Source: DATLFI01 sp035524895 (GTDB lineage Bacteria > Acidobacteriota > Thermoanaerobaculia > Multivoradales > Multivoraceae). From it: a stretch of 36,825 nucleotides of DNA. Below are positions 21,734 to 28,902 of the stretch, piece by piece (within the stretch, counting starts at the first letter, position 1; each line of letters begins with the position of its first letter). The position numbers and the translations under genes were made by a program. The stretch spans positions 1 to 36,825 of the forward strand of contig DATLFI010000114.1 in NCBI GenBank assembly GCA_035524895.1. Direction: 5' to 3'. The notes under the pieces were generated by a model. The model had not been told where the DNA came from, made no database searches, and was given only the letters and a program-made list of their open reading frames with translations.

Positions 21734-22903
21734 ATGGATCCCCTCGCCCACACGCTCGTCGGCGCGGCGCTCGGCCGCACCCGGCTCGGGCATGGCGTGC
21801 CTTACGCGACTGTGACCCTGGCACTCGCGGCCAATGCGCCCGACGTCGACGCGCTCGTCTACTTCGCCGGTGAGGACGCGGGCTTTCACTGGCGCCGCGG
21901 CTGGAGCCACGGGCCGATCGGGCTCGTGGTGTTGCCGGTCGTGCTCGTGCTGGCGGTGACGGTCTGGAGTCGGTGGCGTCGCCGCGACGGCGGAGGGCCG
22001 CTGCCGGTCGGTCGTTTGACGGCGCTCGCCTACCTCGGGGCGCTCACCCACCCGGCGCTCGACTGGTTGAACACCTACGGCATCCGCCTGCTTTCGCCAT
22101 TCTCCCGTCGCTGGTACTACGGCGACACACTCTTCATCGTCGACCCGTGGTTGTGGTTGACGCTCGGCGGGGCACTGTTCCTGGCGCACTCGGCGACGGT
22201 GCGCGGAGTCGCTGGCTGGGCGGCGCTGGGTCTGGCGGCCTCGTTCCTGGTCCTCGGCGGGCCGGCACCGCTCGTGGCCAAGGCGCTGTGGATCGCTGGC
22301 CTCGCGGCGCTGGCGCTGGCCCGTGTCAGCGCTCGCGATGGCTGCCGGCAGCGGGGGGCCGCGATCGTGACCGTCGCGGCGGCGGCGGCTGGTGTCTATG
22401 TCGTCGCCATGTTGCTGTCCGCGGTGTACGCCCGAGGCTACGTGCTCGCAGAGCTGTCGCGTCGCGGTGTCGGACCGGTCGAGGCCCTGATGGTGGGCCC
22501 GGTGCCCGCGACGCCGTTTCGGCGCGAGGTGGTGGCCCAAACGTCCGACGGCTATCGGTTCGGCGTGCTGCGATTCGATCCGGCGCCGCGTCTGGATCTG
22601 ATCGAGGGAGAGCGGGGATTCCGCCCGAAGCCGGCCGCCGACCCGTTGACGCGCGCAGCCCTGGCCGATCCGACCATCCGGGGCTTCGCGGGCTGGGCGC
22701 GCTTCCCGTACGTGGAGACCGAGCTGTTGCAGGACGGACGCGCGCAGGTGTGGGTGCTCGACGCGCGGTACCTGCAGGGACCACCTGGCGGCGGGCGGAG
22801 CTTTGGCGCGGCGCGGGTGTTCGTGCCGGCGTTGCCGGGGACCGCTCTGGGAATCGTCGCGGAGCGCGCCGCAGGAGGCTCGTCCGACGGGGCACCACCG
22901 TGA
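21734..22903 (+). CDS. YdjM-like inner-membrane protein (metal-dependent hydrolase family, DUF457)
   Basis: A 389-residue protein. The first half is the YdjM/DUF457 domain: MDPLAHTLVGAALGRTRLG, ANAPDVDALVYF, FHWRRGWSHGPIGLVVLPVV, and LGALTHPALDWLNTYGIRLL with FSRRWYYGDTLFIVDPWLWL. The His and Asp residues in these motifs match the metal site of the family, and about five to six membrane helices alternate with them. The second half (from ~residue 230) is periplasmic or cytosolic and is not covered by the family: VEALMVGPVPATPFRREVVA, FGVLRFDPAPRLDLIEGERG, FAGWARFPYVETELLQDGRA. The biochemical role is unproven. It is divergent from the XdhC gene with a 98-bp shared upstream region, and no Shine-Dalgarno is visible. 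Confidence 0.85.
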   Translation: MDPLAHTLVGAALGRTRLGHGVPYATVTLALAANAPDVDALVYFAGEDAGFHWRRGWSHGPIGLVVLPVVLVLAVTVWSRWRRRDGGGPLPVGRLTALAYLGALTHPALDWLNTYGIRLLSPFSRRWYYGDTLFIVDPWLWLTLGGALFLAHSATVRGVAGWAALGLAASFLVLGGPAPLVAKALWIAGLAALALARVSARDGCRQRGAAIVTVAAAAAGVYVVAMLLSAVYARGYVLAELSRRGVGPVEALMVGPVPATPFRREVVAQTSDGYRFGVLRFDPAPRLDLIEGERGFRPKPAADPLTRAALADPTIRGFAGWARFPYVETELLQDGRAQVWVLDARYLQGPPGGGRSFGAARVFVPALPGTALGIVAERAAGGSSDGAPP

Positions 22904-22974
22904 CGCACCGTCGCCGCCTGGTAGGCTGAGCAGCGACCCACCAGCAGCCGCGCGACGCACGAGCGAGGCGATCG

Positions 22975-24420
22975 TTGACCCAACCTCCCGCAGGCGACGG
23001 CGTCCCCGGGCCGAGCTCGTCAGCCGCAGCCACCGCCGGCGCGAGCACCGGCGAGCCGGAGCTCGCGCGGCGCCTCGGCACCTGGGACGCGGTGCTGATC
23101 ACCGTCGGCTCGGTGATCGGCACGGGCATCTTCCTGACCACCTCGGATATCGCGCGGGAGCTGCCGAGCGCGACGCTCATCCTCGGCGTGTGGGTACTGG
23201 GCGGCGTCCTGACGCTGTGCGGGGCGCTCACCTACGGCGAGCTGGGCGCGATGTTCCCGCGCGCCGGCGGCATCTATCACTTCCTCAAGGAGGCCTACGG
23301 TACGCCGGTCGGCTTCCTGTACGGATGGGCGGCGTTTCTGGTCATCATGTCCGGCGGCATCGCGGCGCTCGCGGTCGCGTTCGGCGAGTACTTCGGCAGC
23401 TTCGTGCCCTGGTTCTCGACCAGCCACCTGCTCTGGGAAGTGCCGCTCGGCGGCGGAACGTGGCGCGTCTCAGGCGGCCAGGTCGCGGCGGCGATCGCGA
23501 TCCTCGTGCTCACCCTGAGCAACCACTTCGGCGTGCGCGAGGGTGCGCTGGTGCAGAACCTGCTCACCGTGGTCAAGGTCGGGGGCGTAGGCCTCCTGGT
23601 GGTCTTCGGACTGTGGGCGGCGCCGGGCGCGGGTGCCGCTCTCTCGTCGTCCGCTGCGCCGGCGCTCGCGGCGCCCGCCGGCCTCCTCTCCGCGGTGGGC
23701 ATCGCGATGATCGCCGCGTTGTGGACCTACGACGGCTGGTACGGCGCCACGTTCTCGGCGGGCGAGATGCGCGATCCGTCGCGCAACCTGCCGTTCGGTC
23801 TGGTGTGGGGAACGGTGCTGATCGTCGCGCTCTACCTCGGGCTCAACGTCGTCTACTTGCGCGCCCTGCCGATCGAGGAGATCGCCTCCAGCACGCGCAT
23901 CGCCGAGGACGCGACGGTCGCGCTGCTCGGGCCGGGCGCCGGCAAGCTGGTGTCGGCGATGATCGTGGTGTCGACGCTCGGCTGCCTCGCCGCGACCCTC
24001 CTCTACAGCTCGCGCATCTATCTGCCGATGGCGCGCGACGGCGTTTTTTTCCGCTCGTTCGGCGTCGTGCACCCTCGCTGGCGGGTACCCACGATCAGCC
24101 TGTGGGCGCAGAGCGTGTGGGCGATCCTGCTCACCCTCAGCGGCACCTACGAGCAGCTCTACACCTACGTGGTGTTCGCGGCGGTGGCGTTCCACGCACT
24201 CGGGGGAATGGCCGTGATCGTGCTGCGCCGCTCTCGGCCCGACCTGCCTCGTCCCTACCGCGTCTGGGGTTATCCGCTGGTGCCGATCGTGTTCATCGGC
24301 TCGTCCCTGCTGCTCGTCGGCAACACCCTGGTCGAGCGGCCGGTGGAGGCGCTGTTGGGGACCGGCCTGGTGCTGCTCGGCCTGCCCGCCTACGCCTGGT
24401 GGCGCAGCCGACCTGCGTAG
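22975..24420 (+). CDS. APC-family amino acid permease
   Basis: A 481-residue transporter with about twelve membrane helices. After ~35 hydrophilic residues the APC core begins: LGTWDAVLITVGSVIGTGIF with the unwound TM1 motif GSVIGTGIF, then VWVLGGVLTLCGALTYGELG, MFPRAGGIYHFLKEAYG and FLYGWAAFLVIMSGGIAALA. The TM6-like segment AMIAALWTYDGWYGATFSAG and the conserved loop GEMRDPSRNLPFGLVWGT are present. It is probably an amino acid/proton symporter or exchanger of the inner membrane. The start is a TTG at 22975 with gagcgagg upstream. With the dehydrogenase and aminotransferase genes downstream it fits amino acid uptake for catabolism; the substrate cannot be told from the sequence. Confidence 0.92.
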   Translation: MTQPPAGDGVPGPSSSAAATAGASTGEPELARRLGTWDAVLITVGSVIGTGIFLTTSDIARELPSATLILGVWVLGGVLTLCGALTYGELGAMFPRAGGIYHFLKEAYGTPVGFLYGWAAFLVIMSGGIAALAVAFGEYFGSFVPWFSTSHLLWEVPLGGGTWRVSGGQVAAAIAILVLTLSNHFGVREGALVQNLLTVVKVGGVGLLVVFGLWAAPGAGAALSSSAAPALAAPAGLLSAVGIAMIAALWTYDGWYGATFSAGEMRDPSRNLPFGLVWGTVLIVALYLGLNVVYLRALPIEEIASSTRIAEDATVALLGPGAGKLVSAMIVVSTLGCLAATLLYSSRIYLPMARDGVFFRSFGVVHPRWRVPTISLWAQSVWAILLTLSGTYEQLYTYVVFAAVAFHALGGMAVIVLRRSRPDLPRPYRVWGYPLVPIVFIGSSLLLVGNTLVERPVEALLGTGLVLLGLPAYAWWRSRPA

Positions 24421-24430
24421 GACGCAGGCG

Positions 24431-24444
24431 TAGAATCCACGGTC
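24431..24444 (+). promoter_or_regulatory. -10 box TAGAAT 8 nt before the start codon (leaderless candidate)
   Basis: TAGAAT (24431-24436) matches TATAAT at 5 of 6 positions and lies 8 nt before the ATG at 24445. A partial -35 (ccgacc, 24408-24413) with 17-bp spacing lies inside the end of the permease gene. No Shine-Dalgarno precedes the ATG. Confidence 0.45.
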
Positions 24445-24816
24445 ATGCACAAGAGCCGACTGGCCGGATTCATCATCGACTGCCACACCGACGACCTCGA
24501 CGGCGCGGCCGAGTTCTGGAGCCGCGCGCTCGGCCTGACCGTCCGCGGCGAGCAGGACGGCGGCAACTACGTCGAGTTCGAGCGCTGGAACGGACTCCAC
24601 CTGGAAGTGCAGAAGGTCGACCACGAGAGCCGCGTCCACCTCGACATCGAGACCGACGACATCGAGGCGGAGGTGCTGCGGCTCGAGGGCCTGGGCGCCA
24701 AGAGGGTGGCGAAGACCCGCACCTGGTGGGTGATGGAGGCGCCGACCGGCCAGCGCTTCTGTGTGGTGCGCCCGCAGGGTCCCGAGCTCGCGCGCGAGGG
24801 TAACGCCTGGGATTGA
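24445..24816 (+). CDS. VOC-family (glyoxalase/dioxygenase-like) protein
   Basis: A 123-residue single VOC module pair. The N-terminal part LAGFIIDCHTDDLDGAAEFW with SRALGLTV and the C-terminal RVHLDIETDDIEAEVLRLEG followed by WWVMEAPTGQRFCVVRPQG match the glyoxalase_6-like class. Candidate metal ligands are His in DCHTD, Glu in YVEFE, His in RVHLDIE and the late segment. The reaction is unknown; such proteins include lyases, isomerases and antibiotic-binding proteins. It lies 24 bp after the permease and before the dehydrogenase, with its own -10-like box. Confidence 0.85.
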   Translation: MHKSRLAGFIIDCHTDDLDGAAEFWSRALGLTVRGEQDGGNYVEFERWNGLHLEVQKVDHESRVHLDIETDDIEAEVLRLEGLGAKRVAKTRTWWVMEAPTGQRFCVVRPQGPELAREGNAWD

Positions 24817-24827
24817 GCGCTGGCCCA

Positions 24828-24862
24828 ACGCGCGTCGTTCGCGCGTGAAGCCCGACGCGCGT
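24828..24862. repeat. Perfect 10-bp inverted repeat between VOC gene and dehydrogenase gene
   Basis: acgcgcgtcg (24828-24837) and cgacgcgcgt (24853-24862) are exact reverse complements around a 15-nt loop. A run of gcgcgcgtcg-like repeats continues to about 24880. It may stop or slow transcription after the VOC gene. There is no U-tract. Confidence 0.45.
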
Positions 24863-24941
24863 CGCGCGCGCGCGTCGAGCCCGAAGCGCGGCGGAGCAGG
24901 AGAGCCCCAAAAAGGGAGCGAGGGAGCGAGGGAGGAAGACC

Positions 24942-26513
24942 GTGACGATCGGATCGGGATTCAAGATCACCTACAGCACGCTGGCGCAGCCGGCGGAGGA
25001 GGTGCACCAGGCCTTCGAGAACGCGGCCACGCAGGTGCGCGCGGGGCTTGGCGGCGAGGTGCCGTTCTTCGTCGACGGCGAAGCCGTCGAGACGACGGCG
25101 CGGATCGAAGGGCGCTCGCCGATCGACGAGCGGGTCGCGATCGCGCACTTCGCGAGCGCCGGCCGCGAGCACGTAGCGGCGGCGATCGCGGCGGCCAACC
25201 GCGCGTTTCCCGCCTGGCGCGACACGCCCTGGCGCGAGCGGGTGCGTCTCCTGCGCGGCGCCGCCGACCTGATCGGTGAACGCCGCTTCGAGATCGCCGC
25301 GCTGATGGCCTTCGAAGTCGGCAAGACGCGATTCGAGTCGCTCGCCGACGCCGAGGAAGCGGCGGATCTCCTGCGCTACTACTGCCAGTGCGTCGAGGAC
25401 GCCGATGGCTTCGAGCGGCCGATGGGCAGCCTCCAGCCCGGCGAGCGCACGCTCGACGTGTTGCGGCCATACGGCGCTTGGATGGTGATCTCGCCGTTCA
25501 ACTTCCCGCTCGCGCTCGCGGCGGGGATGGCGGCGGGCGCGCTGGTCGGCGGCAACACGGTGGTGATCAAGCCGGCGACCGCCGCGGCGGCGACCGGCCT
25601 CGAGCTGTATCGTGCCCTCGCGGATGCCGGCCTGCCGCATGGCGTGGTCAATTTGGTCACCGGCCCCGGCCCCGCGGTGGGAGAGGAGCTCGCCGCCAAC
25701 GACGGCGTCGCGGGCCTGGTCTTCACCGGCTCCAAGGAGGTCGGGCTGCGGCTGTGGCGCGACTTCAACCGCAACTGGCCGCGGCCGACCCTGCTCGAGG
25801 TAGGCGGCAAGAACCCGACGGTGGTCAGCGCCCGCGCCGACCCCGAGCTGGCGGCCGAGGGCACGGCCCGTGCCGCGTTCGGCTTCGGCGGGCAGAAGTG
25901 CAGCGCGTGCAGCCGCGTCTACGTCGAGGAGGCGGTCGCCGCGGCTTTCGAGGAGCTGCTGCTCGAGAAGACACGCGCCCTGCGGTTGGGCGACCCACTG
26001 GAGCGCGACACCTATCTGGGGCCGGTGATCGATGCGGCAGCGGTGCGACGTTTCGAGCGCGCGGCGGAGCTGGCGCGTCGCGACGGCCGAGTGCTGTGCG
26101 GCGGAGCGGTGCGGCGCGACGGCGACCTCTCGCGCGGCCACTTCGTCGAGCCGACCATCGTCACCGGTCTGCCGCGGGATCACGAGCTGCTCCACGAGGA
26201 GCTGTTCCTGCCGTTCCTCTGTCTCGAGAGAGTGCCGAGCTTCGACGAGGCCATCACGCGCGCCAATCGCACGGAGTACGGGCTGACCGCCGGCGTGTAC
26301 AGCCGCGACGCAGAAGAGCTGCAGCGCTTCTTCGGTCGCATCGAGGCCGGCGTCACCTACGCCAACCGCCGCAGCGGTGCCACTACCGGCGCCTGGCCGG
26401 GGGTCAACCCGTTCTGCGGCTGGAAGGCAAGCGGGTCGGCGGGCAAGGGTGTGTGCGGGCCGTACTACGTGCAGCAGTTCTTGCGGGAGCAGAGCCGGAC
26501 GGTGATGGAGTAG
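24942..26513 (+). CDS. 1-Pyrroline-5-carboxylate dehydrogenase-type aldehyde dehydrogenase
   Basis: A 523-residue NAD-dependent aldehyde dehydrogenase. It probably oxidises glutamate-5-semialdehyde (from proline, ornithine or arginine) to glutamate in the cytosol. Catalytic Cys320 is in FGFGGQKCSACSRVYV and the general base Glu286 in TLLEVGGKNPTVV; the cofactor segment is VISPFNFPLALAAGMAAGAL with GNTVVIKPA. The C-terminal RIEAGVTYANRRSGATTGAW and the following NPFCGWKASGS are specific to the RocA/PutA subgroup. It lacks the PRODH domain of bifunctional PutA. GTG 24942 is preceded by ggaggaag, a very good Shine-Dalgarno. The aminotransferase lies 86 bp downstream and the permease two genes upstream, which supports an amino-acid degradation run. 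Confidence 0.9.
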   Translation: MTIGSGFKITYSTLAQPAEEVHQAFENAATQVRAGLGGEVPFFVDGEAVETTARIEGRSPIDERVAIAHFASAGREHVAAAIAAANRAFPAWRDTPWRERVRLLRGAADLIGERRFEIAALMAFEVGKTRFESLADAEEAADLLRYYCQCVEDADGFERPMGSLQPGERTLDVLRPYGAWMVISPFNFPLALAAGMAAGALVGGNTVVIKPATAAAATGLELYRALADAGLPHGVVNLVTGPGPAVGEELAANDGVAGLVFTGSKEVGLRLWRDFNRNWPRPTLLEVGGKNPTVVSARADPELAAEGTARAAFGFGGQKCSACSRVYVEEAVAAAFEELLLEKTRALRLGDPLERDTYLGPVIDAAAVRRFERAAELARRDGRVLCGGAVRRDGDLSRGHFVEPTIVTGLPRDHELLHEELFLPFLCLERVPSFDEAITRANRTEYGLTAGVYSRDAEELQRFFGRIEAGVTYANRRSGATTGAWPGVNPFCGWKASGSAGKGVCGPYYVQQFLREQSRTVME

Positions 26514-26599
26514 GTGTAGCCGGCGGCTCTGCCGGACTCGCCGCGGGTGCGCAGATCGCTCCTTCTCTCGCCGTCGTACCAACATCGGTTCTCGTTTCG

Positions 26600-27988
26600 A
26601 TGGTGCTGGCCAACCTCATGCCACGCTTCCCCGACACCGCCGTCTTCTACCGGCACCTCGACCGCTCCTACCCGGAGGTCGTTCGTGGCGAGGGTGTCTA
26701 CCTGTGGGATGCATCAGGCAAGCGCTATATCGACGCGTCGGGCGGCGCGGTGGTCGTCAACCTCGGGCACGGCCGTCGCGAGATGGCCGACGCGATCGCC
26801 GCGCAGGCGGCGGCCGTCGGCTACGCGCACGGCTCGTTCTTCACCCACCGCGCGATGGAGGAGCTGTGCGCTGAGCTTGCTCGGCACTTGCCGAGCGAGC
26901 TCGACAAGATCTACCTTGTCCAGGGCGGCGCGGAGGGCATCGAGACCGCGGTCAAGCTGGCGCGGCAGTACTGGCTGGCGCGTGGTCGTGAGAGCAAGTA
27001 CCGCGTCGTCGGGCGCTGGCCGAGCTACCACGGCAACACGCTGGGCGCCCTCTCGGTGTCGGGGCGCGCGGCGGCACGCGCGCCGTACCGGCCGCTGCTG
27101 CTCGACTTCCCGCACGTGCCGGCGCCGTCCTCGTACCGCCGGCCGCCGGGCGCGACCCATATCGAACACGCGCTCGGCTGCGCCGAGGAGCTGGAGCGTC
27201 TGCTGCGCTGGGAGGGCGCCGGCTCGATCGCCGCGTTCGTGACCGAAGCCATCTCGGGCTCCTCGCTGGGCGCCGACATGCCGCCGCCCGAGTACCTGGC
27301 GCGGGTGCGTGAGATCTGCGACCGGCACGAGGTGCTGCTGGTGATCGACGAAGTGATGACCGGCATCGGGCGCACCGGCCGGATGTTCGCCTTCCAGCAC
27401 TTCGACGTGGTGCCCGACATGGTGGTGATGGGCAAGGGACTCTCGAGCGGCTACGTGCCGGCCGGTGCGGTCGCCGCGAAGCGCGAGATCGCCGCGGCAA
27501 TCCACGAGCGCTTCGGCAGCTTCGCGCACGGCTACACCTTCTCGCACCACCCGGTGGTGGCTGCCGCCTGTCGCGCCGCGCTGCGTATCGTCGAGCGCGA
27601 GGGCCTCGTCGAGCGGAGCGTCGCGCTCGGCCGCTACCTGCTCGAGCGACTCGAAACGCTGCGGCGGTTCGAGATCGTCGGCGATGTGCGCGGTGTCGGG
27701 CTGCTCGCCGCGGTCGAGCTGGTCGCCGATCGGGAATCGAAGCGACCCTTCCCGCGCGCGCGGCGCCTCGCCGAGGAGGTCACGGCGCGCGCGATGGCGA
27801 AGGGGCTCCTGCTCTGGCCGTCGACCGGCTGCGCCGACGGCATCGACGGCGATCTCTTGAACATCGCGCCGCCGTTCGTGGTCAGCGAGGCCGAGATCGA
27901 TGAGATCGTCGAGTTGCTCGGTCGCACGCTCCAGGAGCTGGGCGAATCGCTCGCCAGTGGCTCGGACGCGGGGCCGGCAACGGCCTGA
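26600..27988 (+). CDS. Class III (PLP-dependent) aminotransferase
   Basis: A 462-residue fold-type I enzyme that moves the amino group of an omega-amino acid, ornithine, or a related amine to a 2-oxo acid. Key features: YPEVVRGEGVYLWDASGKRY with IDASGGAVVVNLGH; PLP phosphate region YLVQGGAEGIETAVKLARQY; substrate region RWPSYHGNTLGALSVSGR; DEVMTGIGRTGRMFAFQ with the cofactor Asp; and Lys279 in VVMGKGLSSGYVPAGAV, which forms the Schiff base. The ATG at 26600 and the ATG at 26618 are both possible; neither has a clear Shine-Dalgarno. The upstream 86 bp contain a small GC hairpin (ccggc-ggctct-gccgg, near 26519-26534). Together with the P5C dehydrogenase it suggests ornithine-type or omega-amino acid catabolism; the substrate is an inference. 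Confidence 0.88.
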   Translation: MVLANLMPRFPDTAVFYRHLDRSYPEVVRGEGVYLWDASGKRYIDASGGAVVVNLGHGRREMADAIAAQAAAVGYAHGSFFTHRAMEELCAELARHLPSELDKIYLVQGGAEGIETAVKLARQYWLARGRESKYRVVGRWPSYHGNTLGALSVSGRAAARAPYRPLLLDFPHVPAPSSYRRPPGATHIEHALGCAEELERLLRWEGAGSIAAFVTEAISGSSLGADMPPPEYLARVREICDRHEVLLVIDEVMTGIGRTGRMFAFQHFDVVPDMVVMGKGLSSGYVPAGAVAAKREIAAAIHERFGSFAHGYTFSHHPVVAAACRAALRIVEREGLVERSVALGRYLLERLETLRRFEIVGDVRGVGLLAAVELVADRESKRPFPRARRLAEEVTARAMAKGLLLWPSTGCADGIDGDLLNIAPPFVVSEAEIDEIVELLGRTLQELGESLASGSDAGPATA

Positions 27989-28013
27989 TGCCCGCGGTGA
28001 GCGAGGCCATTCG

Positions 28014-28565
28014 GTGAGCACGCTCGAGGACGTTCGGCACGAGCGCCGCGGCGCAAGCCGCCAGGTGGTGTTACTGATGGGTGTCGCGGGCACCGGCAAG
28101 ACGACGGTCGGCCGGCGCCTTGCCGAGCAGCTCGGTTGGCCGTTCCTCGACGCGGACGACCTCCATTCCACCAGCAGCCGGACCAAGATGGCTGCCGGCA
28201 TCCCGCTGAGCGACGAGGATCGCGCGCCGTGGCTGCGGCGGGTGCGCCGGCGCCTCGACGAGCACCTCGGTCGAGGCGAATCGGTCGTGGTCGCGTGCTC
28301 GGCATTGCGCGAGCGCTACCGGCAGGTACTGCTCGAGGGCCTCGCGCCCGCGCACCGCGTGCACGTGGTCCACCTCTGCGGCGACACGACACTCATCGAG
28401 CAGCGGTTGGGCGCGCGGCGCGATCACTTCTTCGACCCTGCGCTGCTCGCCAGCCAGCTCGCGACCCTCGAGGCTCCGGACTCCGCGTTGGTGGTCGACG
28501 TCGCGCCGTCGGTCGAGGTCGTGGTGGAGCGGATACTTGCTGCACGGTCGTTCGATCCGACCTGA
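28014..28565 (+). CDS. Gluconokinase (GntK-type)
   Basis: A 183-residue P-loop kinase that phosphorylates D-gluconate to 6-phosphogluconate. Walker A is LLMGVAGTGKTTVGRRLAEQ; the substrate segment FLDADDLHSTSSRTKMAAGI followed by PLSDEDRAPWLRRV is the GntK signature, and VVVACSALRERYRQVLLEG is the conserved central segment. Usual length. The GTG at 28014 is chosen because homology begins at about residue 15; a GAGG lies 7 nt upstream. It follows the aminotransferase by 25 bp and is probably its last co-transcribed gene; the functional link is not clear. The gap to the TonB-dependent receptor contains a promoter candidate. Confidence 0.9.
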   Translation: MSTLEDVRHERRGASRQVVLLMGVAGTGKTTVGRRLAEQLGWPFLDADDLHSTSSRTKMAAGIPLSDEDRAPWLRRVRRRLDEHLGRGESVVVACSALRERYRQVLLEGLAPAHRVHVVHLCGDTTLIEQRLGARRDHFFDPALLASQLATLEAPDSALVVDVAPSVEVVVERILAARSFDPT

Positions 28566-28615
28566 GCGACGGAGCGTTCGCCTGTAGCAGCGCCACGTTC
28601 AGGCGCCGCCGCCGA

Positions 28616-28657
28616 GCTCCGGATCGGACTGCGTTGGCTCCGGATCGGACTGCGTTA
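28616..28657 (+). repeat. Two adjacent copies of a 21-bp direct repeat
   Basis: Units at 28616-28636 and 28637-28657 share gctccggatcggactgcgtt and differ only in the last base (g or a). The phase of 21 bp is two helical turns, so two protein dimers could bind one face of the DNA. The repeats overlap the -35 and reach the -10 of the promoter candidate for the TonB-dependent receptor gene. Confidence 0.55.
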
Positions 28658-28661
28658 ACAT
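28634..28661 (+). promoter_or_regulatory. Sigma70-like promoter candidate for the TonB-dependent receptor gene
   Basis: TTGGCT (28634-28639) and TAACAT (28656-28661) have 16-bp spacing and each matches its consensus at about 4 of 6 positions. The start of transcription would be near 28668. The boxes lie over the tandem 21-bp repeats, which fits repression. Confidence 0.4.
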
Positions 28662-28902
28662 AGGAATCTGATGTGGCAGGTCATTGAAGCCTGGCTGCAT
28701 TGTCCGATGGCCCAGCTCCACATGCGCTGCCGCGGTCTACCGCCGCAGGCCGGCCGCCCGCGGGCTGCCGCCTGGCTGGCTAGCCTCCCATGGCGGGCAC
28801 GCTGCGGGACCCGCGTGGACGGGTCGAGGCCTCCGGCGACGCCCGAACGAAGCCTCACGAGCTCGCAGCTCTGAACGGCAACCACCTGAAGGGGGTAGCG
28901 CG

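Larger units (their letters stand above)
28566..28902. other. 337-bp intergenic region with tandem repeat, promoter candidate and long leader
   Basis: No credible gene; the open frame 28671-28874 has no motif. The left part carries the tandem 21-bp repeat and promoter described separately. From ~28668 to the ATG at 28903 a leader of about 235 nt would be transcribed. It can form a GC-rich stem (cgcggg 28759-28764 with cccgcg 28810-28815, and more pairing inside), but I see no known riboswitch pattern. Confidence 0.5.

Noticed and set aside
25388..26599. N-terminal extension of the class III aminotransferase
   Set aside because: It is the wrong frame of the aldehyde dehydrogenase gene; aminotransferase homology starts just after 26618.
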